Origin: Glebionis coronaria | Taxonomy: Eukaryota; Streptophyta; Magnoliopsida; Asterales; Asteraceae | DNA length: 64,000 nucleotides | NCBI GenBank assembly: GCA_025667525.1 | Contig: JANFOE010002294.1 | Span: forward strand, 1-64,000 | Direction of reading: 5' to 3' | In this document: positions 12,778-21,965 of the stretch, in pieces | How positions within the stretch are numbered: the stretch's first letter is position 1 | How the letters are laid out: each line of letters opens with the position of its first letter | Program-made: the position numbers and the translations under genes | The notes under the pieces: model-generated | Told to the model about the DNA's origin: nothing | The model's input: the letters and a program-made list of their open reading frames with translations, nothing else | Databases searched by the model: none

Positions 12778-15700
12778 CTTCTTGCAAGACCATCCCACAA
12801 GCTTGTCTTGACCTAGAAATTGTGCACCACCAGAAGTACTTTTACGTGTATCAAGACACCCTGCATGATCAGAATCTGAATAGGCCGTTAGAAAGAAACC
12901 GGTTTCCCTCGGATACCAGAGTCCCATGTGAATGGTATTCTTAAGGTACCGAAAGATCCGTTTAACCTCCTTGAGGTGCTTTTCAGTGGGTCGTGCTTGA
13001 TATCGTGCACAATAGCATGTAGCATGATGAATATCAGGTCTGCTTGCTGTCAAGTACATGAGTGACCCGATCATGGAACGATATCTCGTTTGATCTATGG
13101 GTAATCCCTCCAAATCAGCATCTAGGGATGTGGTTGATAAAGGTGTCCCAACGGGGTCACATGATGTCATACCATGCTTTTTGATTATCTCTTGACAATA
13201 CTTAGCTTGGTTAATGAAGATACCACTTGGGGATTGGTGAACTTGAATTCCTAGAAAAAATTTTAGTTCGCCCATCATAGACATTTCAAATCTGCTGTGC
13301 ATAACTTTTTTAAACCATTTTGAAAGTTTTGGGTTTGTAGACCCGAAAATAATGTCATCAACATAAATTTGCACAAGCAGTATGTCATCCCCATATTTAT
13401 AAGTGAACAAAGTTAAATCAATAGAACCTTTTGAGAAACCTTTGGAGACCAGAAATTTCGAGAGCTCGTCGTACCACGCCCTTGGAGCTTGCTTGAGTCC
13501 ATATAGTGCTTTGTGGAGACGATACACCTTGTCAGGATAATGAGGATTGACGAATCCTTCCGGCTGCGTGACATAAACTTCTTCCTTCAAAGGACCGTTA
13601 AGAAACGTCCTCTTCACGTCCATTTGATAAACGATGAATCCCTTATGTGCAGCATAAGCAAGGAAAATCCTGACCGCTTCCATTCGAGCTACTGGTGCAA
13701 ATGATTCTTCAAAATCAATACCCTCTTTCTGTCCATACCCTTTAGCCACTAGCCTAGATTTATTCTTGATGATCGTGTTCTCTTCATCCATCTTGTTTTT
13801 CCAGATCCATCGAAGATTTAATGATGTTACATCGTATGGTTTGTCAACAAGTTCCCAGACTTTAAGTCTTTCAAATTGTTGAAGTTCATCCGTCATCGAT
13901 TCAATCCAAACATGATCAGCTAATGCTTCTTTGATGTTTTTCGGTTCAGTTGAACTCACGGCGAGTGCGAACATACAAACATCAGCATCGGTGTTAAGCT
14001 GTCTTCTTGTGTGAACGGGCTGTGAAGGGTTTCCAATGACATGAACCAAAGGATGATCTCGGGTCCAATGATGTGTTGAAGGATGTCGTTGATAGAAAGT
14101 ATGCATATTTGACGGATCAACATGGCGAGTAGAAGACTCTCCAGTTTCGTGTACCGGTGTACCGAATGGGTTGATGAATTCGTCTTCGTCAGATAATGCA
14201 TTGTCTGCTTGATTTGTGTTCTCTGGAGCAATGACATTAGTTGTGGATGTTGTAGGATCGATTGTTGAAGTGATATTACGAGGAGGTAAATCTGCAGCAA
14301 CCCGTGTTGAAGTAGATAAAGTTGTATCCATTTGTTGACGATGATCGGTATCATCATTCAGATCATGAGTGACAGCGGAAGACTTCGATACAACTTGTTT
14401 CTCCCCGGTGAAATATTCATCATACATTGGTCCATATAACATTTCCAACTCTTCAATGGTCGTGTCGACTGTCATATCAGCTCTAGGAACATTTTCTGGA
14501 ACCAGCGTTGAACTTGACGGTTCATTGCTGTGGTCTTGAGTTCCAAGTTCCGTGCGGTTGTGAACGGAAGTCGTTTGTCGTTGTGGATCGGGACTTAAAC
14601 TGTTTTGTTCAAGTGCCATTTCTTGCAATTCATCAAATCGGATGTGAATTGTCTCAACAATCAATTTTGTTCTCTTGTTGTATACTCTATATCCCTTTGA
14701 CTGAGTTGCATATCCCACAAGAATACATGCATCACCTTTCTCTTTCATCTTATCCAAATTTTTACCATCTCGAATAATGTAGCAAGTACATCCAAAAACA
14801 TGAAGGTGTTTGAGTGAAGGTTTTCGATCATGAATTATGTGATATGGTGTCTTTTCATGTCTTGGGATAATTAAGGAACGGTTTTGTGTATAGCATGCGG
14901 TTGACACAGCTTCGGCCCAAAAGTACAGTGGAAGTTTTGAAGCGGATAATAATGTTCGAGCAGCTTCAACCAACGTACGGTTTCGTCTTTCAACAACGCT
15001 GTTTTGTTCGGGTGTTCGAGCAATAGATGTTTCATGTTCAATCCCTTCGGCTTCAAAATACTTTCTCAGATTTGAATTCAAAAATTCTGTACCTCTGTCA
15101 GTACGAACCACTTTAACTTGAGCCTGAAGACCACGTTGTATCAATTTAAGGAAGTTGATGAGAACGTCGGGTGTTTCATCCTTGGACCTCAAGAAGTGAG
15201 TCCATGTGTACCTTGAGTAATCATCGACAATTACCAGAATATATTTCTTTCCATTGATACTCTGAACACGCATGGGACCACACAGATCCATGTGAAGAAG
15301 ATCTAACCGTCCTTTAGAGCTTGGTGTGGTCTTTGTTTTGAAGCTACTTCGTTTAGCTTTACAAAGTTCACAAGAAGAACAAAGATGATCTTTGATGAAT
15401 TTCAAGCTTGGAAGGCCTCTCACAATATCTTTCTTGGAAAGCAAGTTAATGGTATCAAAGTTGAGATGAGAAAGACGTTGATGCCATAACCATGCCTGAG
15501 TCGTTGAAGCTTTTGCCATGAAGCAAATTGGAGTTGATGAATTTGTGTCTTGAAGTGAAATTGTGTAAAGATCAGTACCCCGTGTACCGGTAAGTAAGTC
15601 ATTCCCATCATAATCACGAACAAAACATGTCTTCTTTCTGAAAGCAACTTCCAAATCCGCATCACAGAATTGACCAACCGAGAAAAGATTGTGATTGAGC

Positions 15701-15885
15701 CCTTCGACGTAGTATACCCTTTTAATCGTAATATTCCCCTGAACCAAATCTCCATATCCTAGGATCGGTGCAAATTGATCATTTCCGAATCGGACCGTAC
15801 CTAGGAACTTCTCCACGAAGTTAATTAGAAGCTTGAGATTCCCCGTCATCTGCTTCGTGCATCCGGAGTCCATTATGAAGAGAAT
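12778..15885 (-). CDS. copia-1 Pol: protease, integrase, RT, RNase H start
   Basis: An uninterrupted frame of about 1,035 codons. Numbered from the Met at 15927: protease DSG at 20-22 ([11 protein letters not shown]); GAG-pre-integrase zinc site H149, H154, C183, C186; integrase catalytic D214, D277, E313 with the 35-residue spacing of a D,D35E enzyme; RT from about 680 with [12 protein letters not shown] and catalytic YVDD at 855-858; RNase H SDSDHAG at 1017-1022. The Met at 15927 is not the true start: protease homology begins near 15885 and the frame should be fused to Gag, from which it is split by a one-base shift near 15880. Proteolysis would release the enzymes inside the particle. Confidence 0.93.
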
Positions 15886-18304
15886 TATTTGTATCACCTG
15901 CAGAAGAGTTAGAACACGATGGAGCATTTGCTAAATTGGATACCACAGTAGTTGTGATAGTAGAATCATTAGTGTCCTTATCAACATTTAAAGGCAAACT
16001 AACACTCGTTTTCACATTTTCTGTCCTAACTTTAGGCATCCATTTATATCCGGGAGGACATTGATTAGCAAACCACCATTTCCAAGACTTGCTAGCAGAC
16101 TCATATAATTCCTTAATTTTGCTTCTAGGATTCTTAGTGGTGGAGTCTGATGCATTAGTATTCTTAGTGGGGGTTACACCAGAATGGTTCACTTTGCGTT
16201 TGGGTTTACTAGCTCTAATAGGCATTGCAACTTGCTTCTTAGTTCTAGTATCTACGCCTTTGACTTTATTTATAGCACACATAGAATGATTAGCATTAGC
16301 ACACTTTCCACATTTGACACAAACAAATTTCACATTCATAGCATTCAAATCATTCACAGCATTCAAATCGTCATTACATGCGATTACAGACTTTTTATTC
16401 TTAAAAACGTTCAAATTCCTAGGGTGTTCTTCTACTTCCTTCATCTTCCCTTGATTCTTGTGTTTCAAGACCTTATCATTCACTTGAGTGCGCTTAAGCT
16501 GAGGCCGGCTAACACTAGTAGTGGAGACTATTCCTGTGGTAGAAGACACACGAATATTAGTGTTTCTAGAAGTCTGAGGTGATTGAATAACTTTGTTTGT
16601 GGGCTTAGTGGTCATTCTATACATCCCTGGTTTAATCACATTATTGTGCTTAACGCTTGGTGCTATAGGATTCCTTATGGGTTGAGCTTGTGGTAACCTT
16701 TCCTTTCCATCCATCTTGGGGGCAAACACAGGTTTTGCAAACGAGGAATTAGATAAAGCAGATGGTTTTCCCAAGATAGAGGATCTATTCTCTTTAGAGG
16801 CATTGGGTTGTCTAACAACATTTTTCTTAATGCTAGGTTCCACAATTTTCCCACCCATTTTAGCAATGAGTTTCTGCAACTCTGCTATCGCTCTGTCCTT
16901 ATCTTGTAATTGAGCTTTCAACCCTTTAATTTCCAAATTCTGTTCATTCATTTCTCGAAATGTTTGGGAAAGTTTTTCTTGCAATTTATTATCATGTGGA
17001 AAACGACCAACATCTTTTTGCAAAGCAAGTTCAAGTGAATGACAATGTTTTTGAAGGAAATCAGTTTTGTGTTGAAGTAACTCAAAAGCCTTTTTGTCAA
17101 CATTTTCTTTACGTTTCGAAAGCTCAATTTCAAGATGTTCACATTCTTTGATCTTATCAAGATATTGGCATGCAACTTCAGAATATTCATCAATATCAGC
17201 ACAAGATGTAAAATAAGCACACATAACATCTTTAGAAACGCATTCTTGCAAGAGTAAATCATATTCATCTGAGAAATCAGACTTCTCCATTTGAAGATCA
17301 TCAATGTGTTTCTCAATATATTCAACATATTTTAAATCATCAAACATTTCAGTTCGAATGAACTCCTCAAGTTGAAGAACAGTTTCTTTAATCAACGCCG
17401 TGTTTGGAATTAAGAGTTCTTTAACAAGCAAGGTAATATCGTGAGGAATCGGACGTGTCCACTCAGCATTTTCACGTTTTGCCCAGTCTCTTTCAACAAT
17501 AGATTTAACATTATCTATGTGATGTTTAAGAATACCTAATGTTTTCCTACTCTTGCTTTTAGATTCATCTAGAGGGAGGTAGTTTATGTATTTGTAAACT
17601 TTAGATTTCTTAGGGGCAAATGCTTTCTTCCATTGAATTCTCTTTTGTTTGCATTCAAGGAACACTTCCTCACGAGTTTTCTGAGTTTGTTTATTGAAAA
17701 GGCCATAAAGACTATTCTCATAAGCATAATTATATGGTTTCACAAACTCCTTATTAACAAGTGGTTGACTATCATCATCCCAAAGGGCAGTCTCTTCACT
17801 ATCGGCACTTACCGGCATGCAATCAAGATCGGTCCTTTCAGTCTCATCAAGATAGAGACACGGGTTCGCAGCTTGAGCTTTGGCAAGGTACTCGGGACTT
17901 GAAAAGCTAGCTTGACCCTTAAACATCGATGGAGGTGCTAGCATTCTTACGGATTGAATAGAATCATGCGTTTTATAAACAACGTTCTTCAAAAAGTCGA
18001 CTTGTGCTTCTAGTTTTGTAACTTTTTCGGTTTCTTTATCATATCTACTTTTGAAGTCTTGTTTTAACGCATCTACCTCTTGTTTCTTATCCTCTAGAAT
18101 TTTAGCAGAATCAGCAGTGGTCATAGAGAGCTTTTGTTCAAGTTCATTAACTTTGGTAGTGGCAAGGTACGTTTTTTGACGTTCATCCATTAAGAAAACA
18201 TTATATTGACGCTTCTCTTTAGCTAATAACTCAAGAGTTGTATTATATTTGTTTTCAAAATCGTCCTTTTGACTTTTTAACGCACTTCCCTTGTACCCCT
18301 CAAG
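15821..18304 (-). pseudogene. copia-1 long Gag extension (coiled coil, second Cys/His cluster)
   Basis: About 827 codons, the first Met being at 18190. The first 60 residues and several later stretches are Leu/Glu/Lys-rich heptad-like coiled coil (KVNELEQKLSMTT, EMNEQNLEIKGLKAQLQDKD). The second half is Ser/Thr/Lys/Asn-rich and basic. At 16277-16321 it carries CVKCGKCANANHSMC, a CX2CX2CX4HX2C cluster distinct from the normal knuckle. Ends with YKWMP and NSSAGD and should run on into protease, but a frameshift near 15880 intervenes. A TAG at 18305-18307 separates it from the knuckle region. Long Gag extensions of this type recur in Asteraceae copia elements (recalled); their function is not known to me. 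Confidence 0.85.
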
Positions 18305-18307
18305 CTA

Positions 18308-19260
18308 TTTGGTTTTCTGAAGGAGCTCATCTCTGTAGGTTTCAGTCATCTCAGTAGATTTGATAAAAGCAGCTTTGCATTCTTCAAAGCTTTGAGTGAG
18401 CGTAGCGTTTGCCTTCTTTAATTGCTTTTGACTCTTTTTATTTTCAGTGACATCTTTTTGTAAAGTAGCAATTAAATTAGCAAGCGCAATACGTTCCTCT
18501 TCATCATATTCATTTGCATGTTGATCATCCTTAGACTCATTATTGCACATGTCTGATGAATCGGGTGTGGTATTGCTATCAACCGTTTCCATCATACACG
18601 TGTCATTAATGGCATTGGGTAGATCACTATGCTCAGGAATATCACCAAACACATTATATTCATCAGTAGTGTGTACCTTATCGATTGGCTCAGTGTCAAA
18701 GATAGGGCCATTGTCATCTTCAGTGACTTTGAGAACTTCTTCAACCTTTGCCATGTACGAGTAATGTGCATCAAACTCTTGATCAGAATCTTCATCATCA
18801 GTATCATGAAGCATGGCTCCTTCCTCAGCTGAAAATTTAACCCCTGCTTCCATCTTTTTGCATAGCAACATCTTTTCCTTGTGATAGCTGGAGTCTCTAA
18901 CCCTTTTCGGCTTCCTGCATTCCTTTGCCATATGCCCATAACCTTGGCAATTAAAACATTGAATCCCGCTTTGCTGAACCACTTGACTTCCAACCGTTTC
19001 CCTATTCCCAATAGCAGCAGCAATCCTCTGAGTATCATACTTTGCAGTTTGTCGATCATATCTTGCAGAACCCTCAACATGCGTTGGATTATGTCGATCA
19101 TACCTAGAAGGACTTTCACCACGTCGACGTGTGTCATACCTTGGAGGACTCTCAACATATCGGTTCTTGGTGTTAGATGATGTGCGAAATTTGTTGTTGG
19201 TGGGTTTGTAGATTTTCTTGTAAGTCTTCATTATGAAAGCAATTTGTTGTTTCATCTCGG
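18308..19260 (-). pseudogene. copia-1 Gag: zinc knuckle region
   Basis: Frame containing KKIYKPTNNKFRTSSN, repeated RYD-rich segments, then CFNCQGYGHMAKEC, a CX2CX4HX4C nucleocapsid knuckle at about 18915-18960, followed by KPKRVRDS and acidic stretches. The knuckle binds element RNA for packaging. The frame is entered by a one-base shift near 19255 from the segment upstream and ends at a TAG at 18305. Confidence 0.88.
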
Positions 19261-19664
19261 TTCTTTTGAGCTTGGTCTTCATCACTATCTTCTTCAGATG
19301 AGGACTCAGATGGTGGTGATGGTGCTCTTGGTGCTTTACCTCGAGATTTTGTGGAAGATGAAGACTTAGATGATGTGGAATATCGTGGTGAAGATGATGT
19401 ATTGGAGTATGGCTTAGGAGCACGAGAGTGAGGATCTTGAACATGGTGAGTGGTAGTCACTAAAGCAAGTGGATTAGCCGTCTTGGCAACACGTTCAGTT
19501 CGAATCTCATTTGCTTCATTCTGAAATTGCTTCAAGATGTCAAAGAGTCGATGATATGAGACCTCGTCTAACTTTTCTTGTTGTTTCACCAAAGTGACGA
19601 ATCGTGTCCACTCGGGTTGAAGTTGTTGAAGAAATTGAACATTAACTTGCATGGTGGAGACCTT
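19173..19664 (-). pseudogene. copia-1 Gag: middle segment
   Basis: Encodes MQVNVQFLQQLQPEWTRFVTLV, KLDEVSYHRLFDILKQFQNEAN and a Ser/Pro-rich linker. This is the C-terminal half of the copia capsid-like domain (UBN2 type). It sits one frame away from the N-terminal gag segment (shift near 19660) and from the knuckle segment (shift near 19255). The residues after about 19255 in this frame are out of register and not real. Confidence 0.85.
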
Positions 19665-19761
19665 GCAGGTTATTTCTTGTCATGTCATTCATCATCTTAT
19701 AAAACCTGGAGTAGTAAGAGTCAATTGATTCTCCATCCCTTGAAGTAAACTTGCCAAAATT

Positions 19762-20223
19762 CTAAAACAAGTTTGTTTTGACATCTTGTTTGTTGAGTGA
19801 TTCTCCTTGTTGCAAGCGTTCAATAGCAGTCCACATTTCATGTGCTGTCAGGCATGCATCAACCGTGGAGTAAATATCATCTCCAATCCCACTTAAAACC
19901 ATATAGATGGCTTCCTTCTCCGCATCATGCCAAGCACAATTTTCAGGTGTGAGATCAGCTCTTGTTTCATCACGTTCACTTGCAGGTATTGGATCAGTAG
20001 TATCTGTGGCTGCTCTTGGAGGAACTGAGATCTTCTTAAATATATATGGTCCATGAGTAATACATTTCCTCAAGGCATCACCATTAGGTCTTGTATCAAG
20101 ATATCGTATGAAAGGTGATTGCCATTGAGCATACCTACCAGATACAAGCATTGGTGGTCTCTCTTTGTTACCCGCCACCATTATGTTGTTGTTCGTCACA
20201 CGATATTTGGCAGTAGAATCCAT
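19762..20223 (-). pseudogene. copia-1 Gag: N-terminal segment
   Basis: Begins MDSTAKYRVTNNNIMVAG. Contains YAQWQSPFIRYLDTRPNGDALRKCI and AHEMWTAIERLQQGESLNKQDVKTNLF, the usual N-terminal capsid wording of long-Gag copia elements. The Met at 20223 is the natural start, following the leader. A TAG at 19762-19764 interrupts; the frame continues past it (GKFTSRDGESIDSYYSRFYKM) for about 30 codons before the next shift. Confidence 0.9.
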
Positions 20224-21224
20224 CTCAATATTCTCTGAAATGATGAAGTGAATATGGATCTTAAGTAGATTTGTTGTGATTGTTGTTGTGGTTTAAATTC
20301 CGAAAATTGCAATTTTTCTCCAGTCCGACAATAAATTCTCCAGTCCGACAAGAACGGTAGACAAAAAAATTTTGTATCGCCAAATTTTGAAATTGAGCTA
20401 GAAATGTCCTAAAACTAGTATGGAAAAAATTTGAATTTACTTGACGGAAAAAATTTAACTCTTTTTTTTTTTTTGATCTTCGTGGAAACGATATTCCGAA
20501 ACTAGTCTAGATGGTGGCTAAGTCTAAAAAATACTCAAACAAAATTTAGCAAAACACATCATCGGAATCACTTATCGGAATCACTGATCTTCGTGGAAAC
20601 GATATTCCGATACTAGTCTAGATGGTGGCTAAGTCTAAAAAATACTCAAACAAAATTTAGCAAAACACATCATCGGAATCACTTATCGGAATCACTGATC
20701 GGAATGTCCAATCAGAATCACTTATCGAAATGTCCCCTAATCGGAATCACTGATCGGAATGTCCAATCGGAATCACTGATCGGAATGTCCAATCGGAATC
20801 GCTGATCGGAATGTCCAATCGGAATCACTTATCGGAATGTCCCCTAATCGGAATCACTGATCGGAATGCAAATCGGAATATTTTGTCCAATCGGAATGAT
20901 GATCGGAAAGCTGGTCGGAATGTGCAAACCTTTTTCCGATGATACTGATCGGAATCCCAATCGGAATCTATAAACCCTTTTCCGATTACACCAATCGGAA
21001 TAATAGTGCTGTTACGAGATTTTGGGGTAAAAAATTGAATTTTTCGACAAGAAATCCGCGATTTTAACCAACCAAATGCGACCAAATCCCTACCACAGCT
21101 ATGTAGAAGATTTATATCAAGATTTAGAGCAAAGAAACACAAAAAGAATCTTGAACTCGAGATTATTATATGAGAAAATCACACGAACCAAGTAAAATCA
21201 ACAACTAATCACAAAACTACCCCA
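20224..21224 (-). other. copia-1 leader with tandem repeats
   Basis: One kilobase of non-coding leader between primer site and gag. It holds a 110-bp near-identical direct duplication (20476-20585 and 20586-20695, beginning GATCTTCGTGG) and then a dense array of TCGGAAT-type motifs from about 20560 to 21000, more than twenty copies in alternating contexts such as ATCGGAATCACTGATCGG and CGGAATGTCCAA. A poly(T) run lies at 20463-20475. Confidence 0.9.
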
Positions 21225-21239
21225 TGGCGATTGATACCA
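21225..21239 (-). promoter_or_regulatory. primer binding site of copia-1 (tRNA-iMet type)
   Basis: Minus-strand TGGTATCAATCGCCA lies two bases inside the 5' LTR. TGGTATCA followed by a variable tail matches the 3' end complement of plant initiator tRNA-Met. Confidence 0.85.
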
Positions 21240-21241
21240 AA

Positions 21242-21625
21242 TGGTGTCCCATATATTTGTGATGATTAAGCAATGAAGAAAGAAAGAAAATAGATAAAGA
21301 AGAGATGAATTCTTAGAGAGAGAAAGTAGTGAGAGAAAGTAGAGAGGAGATGATTAACTTGGTGAGATTAGATTAAGAAAAGAATTTGTTACAAATGACC
21401 ATCCACCCACCTAACATGCTAGGAGGGTAGTATATATAGTCCACCCACATGCGGGCTTTAATGGACTATATATTGGGTCGGGCTTGTCTTTTGTACTTTA
21501 ATTAGTTTAAATCCAAGCCCGTGAACCACGACTAAATAAGTACTTATTACAACGTTCTAATAAATATTACAATAGAAACCTATGACCGAACATTCTTGTT
21601 TGACTCAATATTTTTGAGGCTAACA
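21242..21625 (-). repeat. 5' LTR of copia-1
   Basis: 384 bp, TGGTGTCCC to GCTAACA, followed by the CCATC target duplication at 21626-21630. The first three bases (TGG versus TGT in the other copy) show where the terminus lies, because only this boundary gives matching duplications. Confidence 0.96.
21405..21438 (-). promoter_or_regulatory. copia-1 core promoter: TATA box and start-site palindrome
   Basis: On the minus strand a TATATATA box (21431-21438) is followed at once by a palindrome of about 24 bp (21405-21428; arms ACCCTCCTA and TAGGAGGGT around a GCATGT centre, one arm with a mismatch in this copy). By spacing, transcription should begin in or just after the palindrome, placing a stem-loop at the RNA 5' end. 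Copia-2 has the same arrangement at 51989-52020. Confidence 0.7.
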
Positions 21626-21831
21626 CCATCACCAAACGGATTTTCTTCCAGATCTGCATCTTCTTCCTCATGAGGGCGATTACGAGGCCTCCTATTGCTC
21701 ATCAAAGTGTTCATCTGGTCGGTCAATTGATCAAACATTTGATCGAATCGCTCCTCCATTCTCTCCATCATACGCTGCTCAAATTCCTGTTCATTCACAT
21801 CGTGAATAGGCCTAGTTCTCCTTGGAGGCAT
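21626..21831 (-). pseudogene. chromovirus gag, N-terminal piece
   Basis: Starts MPPRRTRPIHDVNEQEFEQR at 21831 and continues through a helical acidic segment to NPFGDG, where copia-1 interrupts. The same frame resumes at 9456 after the CCATC duplication. The start Met is chosen because codons further upstream are the primer site. Confidence 0.9.
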
Positions 21832-21846
21832 CTTGATCAGGAACTT

Positions 21847-21861
21847 TGGCTCTTGATACCA
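21847..21861 (-). promoter_or_regulatory. primer binding site of the chromovirus (tRNA-iMet type)
   Basis: Minus-strand TGGTATCAAGAGCCA, two bases from the LTR. It differs from the usual plant iMet primer site by one inserted A. Confidence 0.85.
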
Positions 21862-21863
21862 AC

Positions 21864-21960
21864 TGATGTAGACTAAAAAACAAAGTGACAAAGATAAATA
21901 ATTGGATCTCGGGCCTCCAGAAACAAGTCAGCCTGTTCTTCAATACTTGGGCCTCCATCA
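21864..21960 (-). repeat. 5' LTR of the chromovirus with a 430-bp internal deletion
   Basis: Only 97 bp, but with both termini (TGATGTAGAC, CCTCCATCA) and a correct TGCAT duplication after it. The junction falls at GATCT, which occurs at 4852-4856 and 5282-5286 in the intact LTR, exactly 430 bp apart. The promoter part of the LTR is presumably lost. Confidence 0.92.
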
Positions 21961-21965
21961 TGCAT

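Larger units (their letters stand above)
9457..21625 (-). mobile_element. Ty1/copia element, copia-1 (12.2 kb, nested)
   Basis: Bounded by 384-bp LTRs and the target duplication CCATC (9452-9456 and 21626-21630). Order on the minus strand: LTR, tRNA-iMet-type primer site, leader, gag, very long gag extension, protease, integrase, RT, RNase H, 2.5 kb of non-coding DNA, polypurine tract, LTR. Integrase before RT identifies Ty1/copia. The LTRs differ at about 6 of 384 positions by eye, so it is young. Coding breaks: stops at 19762, 18305 and 12775, and frameshifts near 19660, 19255 and 15880. The family resembles long-Gag copia elements of Asteraceae. SIRE versus Tork lineage is not resolved. 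Confidence 0.95.
4811..21960 (-). mobile_element. Ty3/gypsy chromovirus (CRM/Reina-like), split by a nested copia element
   Basis: Full structure is visible: TGCAT target duplications at 4806-4810 and 21961-21965, LTRs beginning TGATG and ending CATCA, a tRNA-iMet-type primer site at 21847-21861, a polypurine tract at 5338-5347, and gag-PR-RT-RNaseH-IN order on the minus strand. Without the nested copia element it is about 5.0 kb. Gag is cut by copia-1 at 9457-21625. It is dead: stop codons at 8785, 8270, 8054, 7172 and 6236, a one-base loss in a G run near 8546, and a 430-bp deletion in the 5' LTR. RT wording ([17 protein letters not shown]) and a polyprotein end lying inside the 3' LTR fit the CRM/Reina group of chromoviruses. 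The exact clade is inference. Confidence 0.92.

Noticed and set aside
16184..16582. 132-codon plus-strand frame
   Set aside because: Shadow of the copia-1 Gag extension.
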